From assembly GCA_023449855.1 (NCBI GenBank), contig JAEXHR010000349.1:1-26339 (forward strand): a stretch of DNA of 26,339 nucleotides, read 5' to 3'. The translations under genes and the position numbers were made by a program. The notes below the pieces were generated by a model that was given only the letters and a program-made list of their open reading frames with translations, did no database searches and was not told where the DNA came from. This document shows positions 8,263 through 15,443 of the stretch, in pieces (position 1 is the stretch's first letter; each line of letters starts with the position of its first letter). This DNA comes from Pseudomonadota bacterium (GTDB lineage: Bacteria; Pseudomonadota; Alphaproteobacteria; Rhizobiales; Xanthobacteraceae).

Positions 8263-9063
8263 ATGACACAGCGGATCGCGCCCTATCGGGTCGAGGCCTT
8301 CAACACGGCCAAACTGTCCGAAAACAAGATGCATGACGATACCGTGGCGCGGAAGTTCGGCTTTACCGGCGGACTGGTGCCGGGGGTGGACGTGTTGGCC
8401 TATATGGTCCATCCGGCCGTGGAGCACTGGGGACGGGATTTTCTGGAGCGCGGGCTGATCGAAGCGCGCTTCATCAAGCCGGTCTATGACGGCGAAACCG
8501 TCGATGTGATGGCCGAGGCGGCCGGCGAGGGCCTGACGCTTTCGGTCGAGGGCCAGGGCGATGTCCGGGCCACCGGTTCGGCGTCCCTGCCGGCGTTTCC
8601 CGTGGTTCCGGCGCTGGATGATTTCCCGGATACGCCGGCCGTTTCAAAGCGGCTGCCCGTCAGCCCGGATTCCTATGTGCAGGACAAATGGCTCGGCTCC
8701 GCACCCCGCGTGTGGCCGGAGGACGGCCTTGCCGAATATCTGGATGAGGTGCGCGAGACCGACGATCGCTATCTGCGCGAGGGCCTCGTGCATCCCGGCG
8801 TGCTGCAGCGGATCATGAACAAGGTGCTGGTGGATAATGCCATCCTCGGTCCGTGGATTCACGTCGGCAGCCGCATGCAGCTGCTGGCGGCGGCCGGTGT
8901 CGATGACGAGCTGGTGGCGCGGGCGAAGGTGACCGGCAATTATGAGAAGAAGGGGCACCGCTTCGTCGAACTGGACGCTCTGGTGGTCGCCAACGGCGTG
9001 ACGCCGGTGGCGCGTTGCCAGCATATCGCAATCTATCAGCCGAGGGAGGTCGTGGCGGCGTAA
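8263..9063 (+). CDS. Double-hotdog MaoC-like acyl dehydratase/thioesterase-fold protein
   Basis: Protein of 266 residues that reads as two hotdog halves. The first contains NKMHDDTVARKFGFTGGLVPG and the following long helix. The second contains GPWIHVGSRMQLLAAAGVDDE and a C-terminal strand pattern ending in VARCQHIAIYQP. The layout resembles two-domain MaoC-like proteins of alphaproteobacteria, probably acting on acyl-CoA or another thioester, but the typical D-x-N-P-x-H hydratase motif is not clear, so activity is uncertain. ATG at 8263 was chosen because the strong site GGGAGGGA precedes it directly; the open frame extends further upstream but without conserved-looking sequence. It is monocistronic and converges on the glutathione peroxidase gene. 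Confidence 0.82.
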   Translation: MTQRIAPYRVEAFNTAKLSENKMHDDTVARKFGFTGGLVPGVDVLAYMVHPAVEHWGRDFLERGLIEARFIKPVYDGETVDVMAEAAGEGLTLSVEGQGDVRATGSASLPAFPVVPALDDFPDTPAVSKRLPVSPDSYVQDKWLGSAPRVWPEDGLAEYLDEVRETDDRYLREGLVHPGVLQRIMNKVLVDNAILGPWIHVGSRMQLLAAAGVDDELVARAKVTGNYEKKGHRFVELDALVVANGVTPVARCQHIAIYQPREVVAA

Positions 9064-9072
9064 CTCGGTGGC

Positions 9073-9161
9073 GTAGCCCGGGTGGAGCGTAGCGTAACCC
9101 GGGGATGTCGAACGTGCTGAAACGCCGGTCCCCGGATTGCGCTTCGCTCCATCCGGGCTAC
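9073..9161. repeat. Palindromic intergenic repeat, family B
   Basis: Arms GTAGCCCGGGTGGAGCG and CGCTCCATCCGGGCTAC with internal arms TAACCCGGGG and CCCCGGATT. It occupies nearly the whole gap between two convergent genes (stops at 9063 and 9166). It is unrelated in sequence to family A but has the same two-tier arm design, which suggests a bidirectional terminator-like hairpin of REP type. Confidence 0.85.
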
Positions 9162-9165
9162 GGCC

Positions 9166-9735
9166 TCACACCACCGTCAGCGATCGCGCCACCGCGGTCT
9201 TCACCCGCGTATCGGTCGGCTCTTGTTCCGAGCCGAAGGCGTCGATGAGATAGCCGTCCCGGCCGACGAGATATTTGTGAAAGTTCCAGCGCGGCAAATC
9301 GCGCGGGCGGGCCTCTGCTGCCCATTTGTAGAACGGATGCGCGTTGGGGCCTTTGACCACCGTCTTTGCGGCAATCGGAAAACCGATGCCAAAACGGCCA
9401 TGGGCGATGTCGTCGATCTCGTGCGGGCCGCCGGGCTCCTGATTGCCGAAATCGTTGGAGGGAACGCCAATGATCATCAGGCCGCGGTCCTTGAACTCGG
9501 TCCACAGTTCCTGCAGCCCGGCATATTGCGGGGTGTAGCCGCATTGCGAGGCGGTGTTGACCACCAGGATCGGCTTGCCCGCATAGTCGGCCAGCTTGAT
9601 CTCTCCGCCCTTCAGGCCCGGAAAGGAAAAGCCATAGGCGGTGATGCGGCTGGATTGGGCGCGGGCAGGCGACAGCGTAGCGGCGGCAGCCGCGCCGCCG
9701 AGCAGCGTCGTCAGCAGATGTCTGCGATTGATCAT
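9166..9735 (-). CDS. Glutathione peroxidase, exported (cysteine type)
   Basis: Thioredoxin-fold peroxidase of 189 residues. NTASQCGYTPQY carries the peroxidatic Cys65, PSNDFGNQEPGG supplies Gln98, and PRWNFHKYLV supplies Trp149, the usual catalytic triad. It is a cysteine, not selenocysteine, enzyme. The N-terminus MINRRHLLTTLLGG followed by an alanine-rich stretch and a likely cut after PARAQ looks like a signal peptide, with twin arginines that fit a Tat signal. It should therefore reduce hydroperoxides in the periplasm or at the membrane, probably using a thioredoxin-like donor as most bacterial members do. The ATG at 9735 is preferred over one four codons upstream because GAGG precedes it at correct spacing. 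Confidence 0.93.
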   Translation of the reverse strand: MINRRHLLTTLLGGAAAAATLSPARAQSSRITAYGFSFPGLKGGEIKLADYAGKPILVVNTASQCGYTPQYAGLQELWTEFKDRGLMIIGVPSNDFGNQEPGGPHEIDDIAHGRFGIGFPIAAKTVVKGPNAHPFYKWAAEARPRDLPRWNFHKYLVGRDGYLIDAFGSEQEPTDTRVKTAVARSLTVV

Positions 9736-9804
9736 GGCGCGCCTCATGCGTCGGATGCGGGAAAGGTGGTCCCGGCGAGACGAGGCGTCAAGGCATTGCC
9801 CGCA

Positions 9805-11442
9805 TCAGCGCAGCGGCACCACGAATTCGGTTCCCTGGCCGGTTTCGCCGCCGGCCTTGATGCTCTGGTCGGAGACGATGATCGAGCCGCCGCTGGCGAT
9901 CGCGTCGGCGATCTGCGCCATGGCGTCTTCCGGGATGCTGATGCGGTCGAGGGCCTCGGCGGCGCTGTCGCTCAGTGGCGGAGCCTCGGTGGCGGCAGCC
10001 TGCTTGCGGCGCCCGTCGGCGGCGGCGCGGTGCGGCACAGCCGGCAGCGACACCGCGGTCCAGTGAATGCTCTTCGCCTCGTCCTTGTCGATCCGCGCGG
10101 TGAAGATATGCGTGCCGAGCGGGCGGTCGCTCGCCTTGATGGCAATCGGCGTCTCGAACAGCGGCGAGAAATTCTGCCGCACATAGAGCTTGCCGTCCTT
10201 GCCGCTGATCAGCACGGCGATCTGGCCGGTGCGCTTCGGCGAGGTATCGGGCGCCGGCGGGATGTCGACCGCGTCGAGCTTGGCTGTTTCCGGCTTGATG
10301 TCGGTCTTGGCCTCAGGCTTCGGCGCACTGGCAGGACGGGTGTCGTCCTTCTTCGCTTCCGGCGCAGCGGCGAGCGGCGATTTCAGCGGCAGATCATCCG
10401 CCTTCGTCGTCGCGGGCGTCGGCAATTCGGCCGCCTTGGCGGCGGCTGCATCGACGTCCTGCCGCGTCACGCGCGCATTGTCGTCGGACTTCTTCTCGGC
10501 GGACTTCGCAAGCTCGGCGCTGGCCGTCGACATCTGCGCCATCGCTGCATTCACGTCCGAGATCACCGGCTTCGCCGCGATGCCGATCGCATTGGTCGCA
10601 TCGGCGGTGACGGTCTTGCCGAGTTCGCCGGGCGTCGACGACGCCGGCTTGAGGCCGAGATCGGTGGACTTGCCATCCGCCGGTTTGACGGAGGCAGGCT
10701 GCTCGTCCCTTGGCGCTGCCATCGGCGCCGCGGCCACCGGCACCGGCTTCTGCGCGATCAATTGCGGATGCGAAAACTCGGCCGGCGAAATCTCGCCCGG
10801 GGTGATGATCACCCGCGCGCCCATGCGGGTCCAGCTCCACAGTTTGGTGGCGAAAGCCATCGGCAGGCGGATGCAGCCATGGGAGGCGGGATAGCCGGGC
10901 AGTGCGCCGGCATGCAGCGCGATGCCGGACCAGGTGATCCGCTGCATATAGGGCATCGGCGCGCCGCTATAGATGTTCGACTTGTGCCACTTGTTCTTCT
11001 GGATGACGCTGAACACACCGGTCGGCGTCTCATGGCCTTTCATGCCGGTCGAGACGCGCGTCTCCGCGAACAGGCCATTGGCGTCGAACACGCGCATGGT
11101 CTGCTTGTCGATGGAGATGGCGATCACCAGCGGACCGACCGGCTTGGCGTGCTCTTTGGCCTGCTTCTCCAGAGCGGCGCCCTGCTGCTTCAGCCGGTTG
11201 TCGCGGTGGACCTGCGGCGGCGGCGCGGGCGGCGGTGGCGGCGCCATCATGCTGCGCGGGCGCATCGGATCTTCGTCGAACCAGAACACGGCATGGGCCG
11301 GCGCGGCGACGCCGAGCGTGACGGTTGCCAGCAAGGCCGCTTGCAACAGCAGACGAGGGGATCGCGTGTGACTCGAAACTGATGTGCCGCTCAGGAGCAT
11401 GTGCTTGCGGGCGGCGCGCCCCGAAAACTGAAAAATCGTCAC
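9805..11442 (-). CDS. L,D-transpeptidase (YkuD domain), periplasmic, with degenerate second half
   Basis: Peptidoglycan cross-linking enzyme candidate of about 545 residues. The N-terminal hydrophobic stretch LLLQAALLATVTLGVAAPAHA is a signal peptide. The YkuD domain (about residues 90-215) begins GPLVIAISIDKQTMRVFD and ends with the catalytic motif in LHAGALPGYPASHGCIRLP, Cys190. A long Ala/Pro/Lys/Asp-rich linker follows to about residue 395. The C-terminal part starts QIAVLISGKDGKLYVRQNF, includes RPLGTHIFTA and ends near GGSIIVSDQ; this resembles a second YkuD half without the HGC motif. The start is uncertain: GTG at 11442 has GAGGA at good spacing, while ATG at 11400 has no visible site; both keep the signal peptide. 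It is divergent from creA. Confidence 0.9.
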   Translation of the reverse strand: MTIFQFSGRAARKHMLLSGTSVSSHTRSPRLLLQAALLATVTLGVAAPAHAVFWFDEDPMRPRSMMAPPPPPAPPPQVHRDNRLKQQGAALEKQAKEHAKPVGPLVIAISIDKQTMRVFDANGLFAETRVSTGMKGHETPTGVFSVIQKNKWHKSNIYSGAPMPYMQRITWSGIALHAGALPGYPASHGCIRLPMAFATKLWSWTRMGARVIITPGEISPAEFSHPQLIAQKPVPVAAAPMAAPRDEQPASVKPADGKSTDLGLKPASSTPGELGKTVTADATNAIGIAAKPVISDVNAAMAQMSTASAELAKSAEKKSDDNARVTRQDVDAAAAKAAELPTPATTKADDLPLKSPLAAAPEAKKDDTRPASAPKPEAKTDIKPETAKLDAVDIPPAPDTSPKRTGQIAVLISGKDGKLYVRQNFSPLFETPIAIKASDRPLGTHIFTARIDKDEAKSIHWTAVSLPAVPHRAAADGRRKQAAATEAPPLSDSAAEALDRISIPEDAMAQIADAIASGGSIIVSDQSIKAGGETGQGTEFVVPLR

Positions 11443-11639
11443 GCTGTAAAATCCTCGAATCCGTTTCAAAGCGTTAGTGTCGCGGACGCAAAAGGCGTTC
11501 ACCGGCGGGCGAATCGGGCCACCGCAAACCTGTGCCAGAAGGTAACAAAAAAGACTCACATTGAATTAACGCAGCCCCACGCGGTCTACCGCCGCGCGGC
11601 GCAATCGCTACATAGGCGGTGTGACACACGGAGAGTTGA

Positions 11640-12188
11640 ATGTCCTTGATGGGTTTGAGCTTTCGTTTCGGTTGGATGCGCGCGGCCGCGCTCGCACTGG
11701 TCGCCATTGTCGTTGGAGGCGGGAGCATCGCCCATGCCGCCGACGAGCCCGATCTGATCTTTCGCCGCTCCACCGTTTTCAAATGGCTGAGCCCGAACGA
11801 CAAGCTCGCCACCTACGGCGTCGACGATCCCGAAGTGGAGGGTGTTGCGTGCCACTTCACAGTACCGGAAAAAGGCGGTTTCAAGGGCTGGCTTGGCCTT
11901 GCCGAGGAGGTCTCGGACATCTCGCTGGCGTGCCGGCAGATCGGTCCGATCAAGTTCAAGAACAAGAGCGATCAGGGCGAGGACATGTTCCGCCAGCGCC
12001 GTTCGCTGTTCTTCAAGAAGATGCAGATCGTGCGCGGCTGCGACGCCAAGCGAAACGTGCTGGTCTATATGGTCTATTCCGACAGGATCATCGAGGGATC
12101 GCCGAAGAACTCGACCTCGTCGGTGCCGATCATGCCATGGGGGCAGACGGATGCGGCCGTCCAGAAATGCGGCGATTACATCAAGTAG
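11640..12188 (+). CDS. creA: CreA family periplasmic protein
   Basis: Protein of 182 residues with a signal peptide (hydrophobic residues about 14-32, cut near AHAAD) and the full CreA pattern: STVFKWLSPNDKLATYGVDDPEV, a conserved GGFKGWLGLAEE stretch, CRQIGPI, and the hallmark DAKRNVLVYMVYSDRIIEGSPKNS followed by VPIMPWG. Four cysteines in the mature part could form disulfides. The family is widespread in proteobacteria, named for the creABCD locus of E. coli, but its molecular role is unknown; no creBCD genes are present here. The ribosome-binding site GGAGAG lies 5 bases before the ATG. The 198-base divergent region shared with the L,D-transpeptidase gene should hold both promoters. Confidence 0.94.
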   Translation: MSLMGLSFRFGWMRAAALALVAIVVGGGSIAHAADEPDLIFRRSTVFKWLSPNDKLATYGVDDPEVEGVACHFTVPEKGGFKGWLGLAEEVSDISLACRQIGPIKFKNKSDQGEDMFRQRRSLFFKKMQIVRGCDAKRNVLVYMVYSDRIIEGSPKNSTSSVPIMPWGQTDAAVQKCGDYIK

Positions 12189-12191
12189 CGG

Positions 12192-12449
12192 CTAGCTACC
12201 CTGCAGCGCCGCCTGTTCGCGGCGTATGCGGTCCCACGACGCAGCCGCCGAGACGGCGGGATCGCGATGGCCGACCAGACGCACCAGCTGCTGCTGCGAG
12301 CATTCGTTGTCGCGGAGGCAAGGCTGCGGCATCGCGCGCTCAGACACTGCGCCCGCGACGGCTGCGTCCGGCGCCATCGTCAGATGCAGCTCGGCGGCCT
12401 CAATGATGGATCTGTCCTGAAAATCGTTGTTTCCGGTTCCGTATGTCAC
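12192..12449 (-). CDS. Small conserved-looking hypothetical protein
   Basis: Unrecognised 85-residue protein. From the GTG at 12449 it reads VTYGTGNNDFQDRS and continues with a largely helical, two-cysteine sequence (PQPCLRDNECSQQQ) ending RREQAALQGS. Codon use is natural for this genome, with G or C in most third positions. AGAAGGA precedes the GTG at about 9 bases. It has no signal peptide or membrane segment. The stop lies 3 bases from the convergent creA stop. The frame can be extended to 12509, but that part looks non-coding. I assign no function. Confidence 0.55.
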   Translation of the reverse strand: MTYGTGNNDFQDRSIIEAAELHLTMAPDAAVAGAVSERAMPQPCLRDNECSQQQLVRLVGHRDPAVSAAASWDRIRREQAALQGS

Positions 12450-12588
12450 GGCGGCTGTCCTTCTGTCCCCCGGCGCAACACAACGCATAACTGCCTTAAA
12501 GAGTTGCATTCCGCGGGCTCGCGCGCCGCTTAAAGCGCATCACGGTTAAGCCCGGGTGACGTGCATATGACCGTTCCAAAGCGGGAAT

Positions 12589-12617
12589 TGTTTCGTCGCT
12601 CGGGTTCCGACGAAACA
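12589..12617. promoter_or_regulatory. Perfect 10-bp inverted repeat (operator or hairpin)
   Basis: TGTTTCGTCG and CGACGAAACA separated by 9 bases, in the 281-base gap between the small hypothetical gene and the 53-codon exported-peptide gene. No T-run follows on either strand, so it is less likely an intrinsic terminator; an operator or 5'-UTR hairpin for the downstream small genes is possible. The rest of the gap shows nothing I recognise. Confidence 0.5.
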
Positions 12618-12730
12618 TGCATTCTGCGAACGAAACCATTTTGCACCTGGCGTGCAGAGCCGCCGAAACGTCCGCCGGGTATCAACTCGCCGACGACGCG
12701 GCGGATGGTTCCGCTTACGGGAGATGCCAG

Positions 12731-12892
12731 ATGCGCTTTGCCAGCCTCATCCTCGCTTTCGCCTTCCTGTTTGGCGGCCCGTCGCTGGCAGGATCGACCG
12801 ATGGCGGCCTGCCGCATATCGGCAGTTTCGCATTCAACGGCGAGCCGGTTCCTGCGGCGCCAACCACATTGGCCATGGCGTCGATCCGCTGA
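12731..12892 (+). CDS. Small exported peptide, hypothetical
   Basis: A 53-codon frame beginning MRFASLILAFAFLFGG, a textbook signal peptide with a likely cut after SLAGS or PSLA, leaving a mature peptide of about 32 residues (GGLPHIGSFAFNGEPVP and onward). GGGAGA lies 7 bases before the ATG. Third codon positions are GC-rich apart from the hydrophobic core. I do not recognise the mature part. The next exported-protein gene begins 38 bases downstream on the same strand, so they may be co-transcribed. It could be real or a chance frame; the signal peptide and ribosome-binding site favour real. Confidence 0.5.
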   Translation: MRFASLILAFAFLFGGPSLAGSTDGGLPHIGSFAFNGEPVPAAPTTLAMASIR

Positions 12893-12930
12893 GCCGCGGC
12901 AGCCTGTTGCGACAACAAGAAAAATCCGGA

Positions 12931-13317
12931 ATGACAAAAGTCAAAACCCGCGCCGCGTGTCTCGTCATCGTCGCTTTCGCTCTCGGTAGTCAGGCCGCGC
13001 AGGCTCAGCTTTGGGAATCCACGCACTGGCGCAAGCTGCCTGACCGGCGCGGCGAATTCGTGCGCTTGTGCGCCCCGCATATGGTCGGCCGCTGGGCGCA
13101 TCCCGAAAGCGTCTGCGCCTGCCTGCACGATCACGCCGTTGCGTCGGTCGAGGACCAGGACCTGCGTGAGGCGCTGCTGCGCGGCATCAGCGAGCGCGGC
13201 GTGCCGAGCCTTGAAAAGGACTGGATACCGGCCTCCAAGCAACCGCTGATCAGCGCCACCTTCAGCCAGATCGCAAGGCCCACATTGCAGTGCATGTACG
13301 ACCCGGCACCGGATTGA
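12931..13317 (+). CDS. Small exported protein, hypothetical
   Basis: Protein of 128 residues with a clear signal peptide (CLVIVAFALGSQAAQAQ, residues about 10-26) and a mature region rich in Trp, His and Cys, including LCAPHMVGRWAHPESVCACLHDHAV and a last cysteine near PTLQCMYD. The four cysteines in the mature part could pair in the periplasm, and the VCACL/H pattern could bind a metal, but no known motif is complete. ATG at 12931 fits the signal peptide start; the open frame extends upstream without support. It likely follows the 53-residue exported peptide in one transcript. I do not recognise a family. Confidence 0.72.
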   Translation: MTKVKTRAACLVIVAFALGSQAAQAQLWESTHWRKLPDRRGEFVRLCAPHMVGRWAHPESVCACLHDHAVASVEDQDLREALLRGISERGVPSLEKDWIPASKQPLISATFSQIARPTLQCMYDPAPD

Positions 13318-13467
13318 CGGTTATCGATCCGGTCGCCTGTAAGAGGTAAAATTTACTTCTACACCTTCGCGGCGAACTGAAGCATTGCAGCGAGTCCCCC
13401 TCGCGCGCTATCGTCCACTCTGGAATGCAGCGCCGGGCCTCTGGGGTGCATGCTTCAGGGGACACAG

Positions 13468-14289
13468 ATGGCAGGCGACGGACGTTTGAACGGCAAGGTG
13501 GCGATCGTCACCGGCGCGGGCTCGCGCGGCGACGGCATCGGCAACGGACGCGCGGCAGCGGTGCTGCTGGCCCGGCATGGCGCCAAGGTTGCGCTGGTCG
13601 ATCTGAATCCCGATTGGGCCGAGGAGACTGCGCGTCTGGTCTCGGCCGAAGGCGGCGCCTATCAAATCTATGACGGCGATGTCAGCGATGCCGCCACCTG
13701 CGAGGCCATCGTCGAGCGGACGGTCGCGGGCTTCGGCCGTCTCGATATCCTGATCAACAATGTCGGCGTCACCGGGCCGCGCGGCGATGCCGTCGAGGTC
13801 GATATCGGGGCGTGGGACGACGCCATGACGGTCAACGTCACCTCGATGATGCTGATGTCGAAATACGCCATTCCGGCGATGATCAGATCGGGCGGTGGAT
13901 CGATCATCAACCTGACCTCGATCGCGGGTCTGCGCGGCGGCCATCCCAGCCTGTTGTATCCGACATCGAAAGCGGCGGTGATCGGACTCACCAAGGCGAT
14001 GGCCGCGCATCACGGCCGCAGCGGCATCCGCGTCAACTGCATCGCTCCGGGGACGGTCTACACGCCCATGGTCGCATCGCGCGGCATGAGCGAGGAGATG
14101 CGGCTTGCGCGCACGGAGATCACGCTGCTCGGCACCGAGGGCACCGGTTGGGATGTCGGCAATGGCGTGCTGTTTCTGGCCAGCGACGAATCCCGCTGGA
14201 TCACCGGCGTCACGCTGCCCATCGACGGTGGCGCAAGCTCCGGAGATAGCAACACGCCGGTGCCGCCGAGCCAGCCCGCGAAGCATTAG
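13468..14289 (+). CDS. SDR family oxidoreductase
   Basis: Short-chain dehydrogenase of 273 residues. The nucleotide loop is TGAGSRGDGIGNG, longer than the canonical TGxxxGxG by a small insertion, followed by KVALVDLN, whose aspartate suggests NAD preference. NNVG replaces NNAG. Catalytic Ser151 (NLTSIAG), Tyr164 and Lys168 (YPTSK) are present, and the C-terminal FLASDESRWITGVTLPIDGG is typical of classical SDRs. Substrate unknown. ATG at 13468 is preferred because AGGGG precedes it at 7 bases; another ATG lies six codons upstream. It is not closely packed with neighbours on either side and probably has its own promoter in the 150 bases upstream. Confidence 0.92.
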   Translation: MAGDGRLNGKVAIVTGAGSRGDGIGNGRAAAVLLARHGAKVALVDLNPDWAEETARLVSAEGGAYQIYDGDVSDAATCEAIVERTVAGFGRLDILINNVGVTGPRGDAVEVDIGAWDDAMTVNVTSMMLMSKYAIPAMIRSGGGSIINLTSIAGLRGGHPSLLYPTSKAAVIGLTKAMAAHHGRSGIRVNCIAPGTVYTPMVASRGMSEEMRLARTEITLLGTEGTGWDVGNGVLFLASDESRWITGVTLPIDGGASSGDSNTPVPPSQPAKH

Positions 14290-14395
14290 ACCGCGTCCAG
14301 CTGCGTTCGCGGCAAAGTGATCCTGACTGTCTCCAACGCAATGATAGGAGCTTTTGCGCGCGGTCCGTCGGCCGCACGGGAAAGGGATCATGACC

Positions 14396-14839
14396 ATGCG
14401 TTTCTTCACGGGGCTGGCCGCAGCTTTGCTGCTCTCGACATCGGCAATGGCAGCGGACACGGCGACGCTCGAGGCCAACAAGAAGACGGTGGTCGAGTTC
14501 TACGAGAAGGGACTGAACCAGAAGGATTTCGAAGCCGCCTCGAAATATTTCGGCCCGCGTTATGTGCAGCACAATCCGACGGCCGCCGATGGCATCGAGG
14601 GCTTCAAGAAGTTCATTGCCTTCCTGCGCGAGAAATTCCCGGAGTCCCATAGCGAGATCAAGAAGGTCTTCGCCGACGGCGACTATGTGATCCTGCACGT
14701 CCATGCGGTGCGCGAAAAGGGCACCCGCGGCAACGCCATCGTCGACATCTTCAAGCTCGAGAACGGCAAGATCGTCGAACACTGGGACGTCAACCAGCCG
14801 ATCCCTGAAAAGGCTGCGAACGAGAACGGGATGTTCTGA
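14396..14839 (+). CDS. Exported SnoaL-like/NTF2-fold protein
   Basis: Protein of 147 residues with a signal peptide (FFTGLAAALLLSTSAMAAD) and a SnoaL-type cone fold: VVEFYEKGLNQKDFEAASKYF, then YVQHNPTAADGIEGFKKF, VFADGDYVILHVHAV and the family ending DIFKLENGKIVEHWDVNQPIPE. The group is described as SnoaL-like polyketide cyclase or aldol-condensation-type proteins, but exported members have no known substrate. Two starts are possible, 14390 and 14396; AAAGGG is 3 bases from the first and 9 from the second, so the second is preferred. Its downstream gap holds a degraded family A palindrome. Confidence 0.88.
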   Translation: MRFFTGLAAALLLSTSAMAADTATLEANKKTVVEFYEKGLNQKDFEAASKYFGPRYVQHNPTAADGIEGFKKFIAFLREKFPESHSEIKKVFADGDYVILHVHAVREKGTRGNAIVDIFKLENGKIVEHWDVNQPIPEKAANENGMF

Positions 14840-14844
14840 TCATT

Positions 14845-14932
14845 GTCATTGCGACGAGCACTTGAAGCGAAGCAATCCAGTTATGGCCAGCGGCTTTCTG
14901 GGTTGCTTCGTCGCTAGAGCTTCTCGCCATGA
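14845..14932. repeat. Palindromic intergenic repeat, family A, degraded copy 3
   Basis: Starts GTCATTGCGACGAGC, continues GAAGCAATCCAG, and closes with GGGTTGCTTCG and TTCTCGCCATGA. The outer and inner arms match family A but with several mismatches, so this copy appears older. It sits between convergent genes ending at 14839 and 14957. Confidence 0.65.
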
Positions 14933-14956
14933 AGGAGATGCAGCGGGTCTCCGATA

Positions 14957-15202
14957 TCAACGAATCCGTGTCGCGCTGCGCGGCACGCATTTTTTGACGC
15001 GGGCGACGTTGCCGTTGGCGGCGAGGGTGGTGCCCATCACCTCTTTGATCTGGCCGGTGGGGCAGGAGCCGTCATCGACCCAGATGCGCTGTCCGAGGCG
15101 AAGATCCATGATGTCCTCCTCGCGCGGCACCTGATCGACGGCGAAGGCCGGCGTGGCGATGGTCACGATTGCAAGAATGCCGAAGGCTGTGGCCGCGCGC
15201 AT
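14957..15202 (-). CDS. Small exported protein, DUF6719-like
   Basis: Protein of 81 residues with a signal peptide (FGILAIVTIATPAFA, cut near residue 21) and a mature part of about 60 residues: REEDIMDLRLGQRIWVDDGSCPTGQIKEV, ending VARVKKCVPR. Cys47 and Cys72 could form a disulfide. The sequence resembles small rhizobial proteins I associate with DUF6719, function unknown; that name is from memory and unverified. The gene begins 11 bases after the stop of the 50-residue membrane protein, so the two are probably one transcript. Confidence 0.8.
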   Translation of the reverse strand: MRAATAFGILAIVTIATPAFAVDQVPREEDIMDLRLGQRIWVDDGSCPTGQIKEVMGTTLAANGNVARVKKCVPRSATRIR

Positions 15203-15213
15203 GATGAGGTCCG

Positions 15214-15366
15214 TTACTTGTTCTGCACCTTCAGGCCATCGGGCCCGACATTGATCTGCAGGCCCTGCGGCTCTTTCTTTTCCTGATAGAGATTGTAGCC
15301 GAGGACGCCGATTCCGACGACGAGCGCGCCGATGATGAGATAGAGCACGTTGCGATTGCCGGACAT
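15214..15366 (-). CDS. 50-residue single-pass membrane protein
   Basis: Frame of 50 codons starting MSGNRNVLYLIIGALVVGIG and ending GPDGLKVQNK. Residues about 7-24 form one transmembrane helix, followed by a basic stretch (YQEKKEPQG) and a short hydrophilic tail. GGAG lies 6 bases before the ATG. Codon use is normal. The gene is followed after 11 bases by the DUF6719-like gene. It lies 78 bases downstream of the MocR gene stop on the same strand. No function can be assigned; tail-anchored or N-in/C-out topology is undecided. Confidence 0.72.
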   Translation of the reverse strand: MSGNRNVLYLIIGALVVGIGVLGYNLYQEKKEPQGLQINVGPDGLKVQNK

Positions 15367-15443
15367 GAGGTCTCCATGGGCCGTTGGTGATGCAATTTAC
15401 GGACGCCTGCTCGATTCTTGAAGCGAGCGGCTGTTCCCCTTAA

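Noticed and set aside
9166..9735. Selenocysteine-type glutathione peroxidase
   Set aside because: The catalytic position is a TGC cysteine codon with no in-frame TGA, so no selenocysteine is needed.
9223..11382. A 719-codon open frame on the + strand opposite the L,D-transpeptidase and glutathione peroxidase genes
   Set aside because: Arg/Gly/Ala-rich translation with no recognisable domain, antisense to two well-supported genes; a GC-bias shadow frame.
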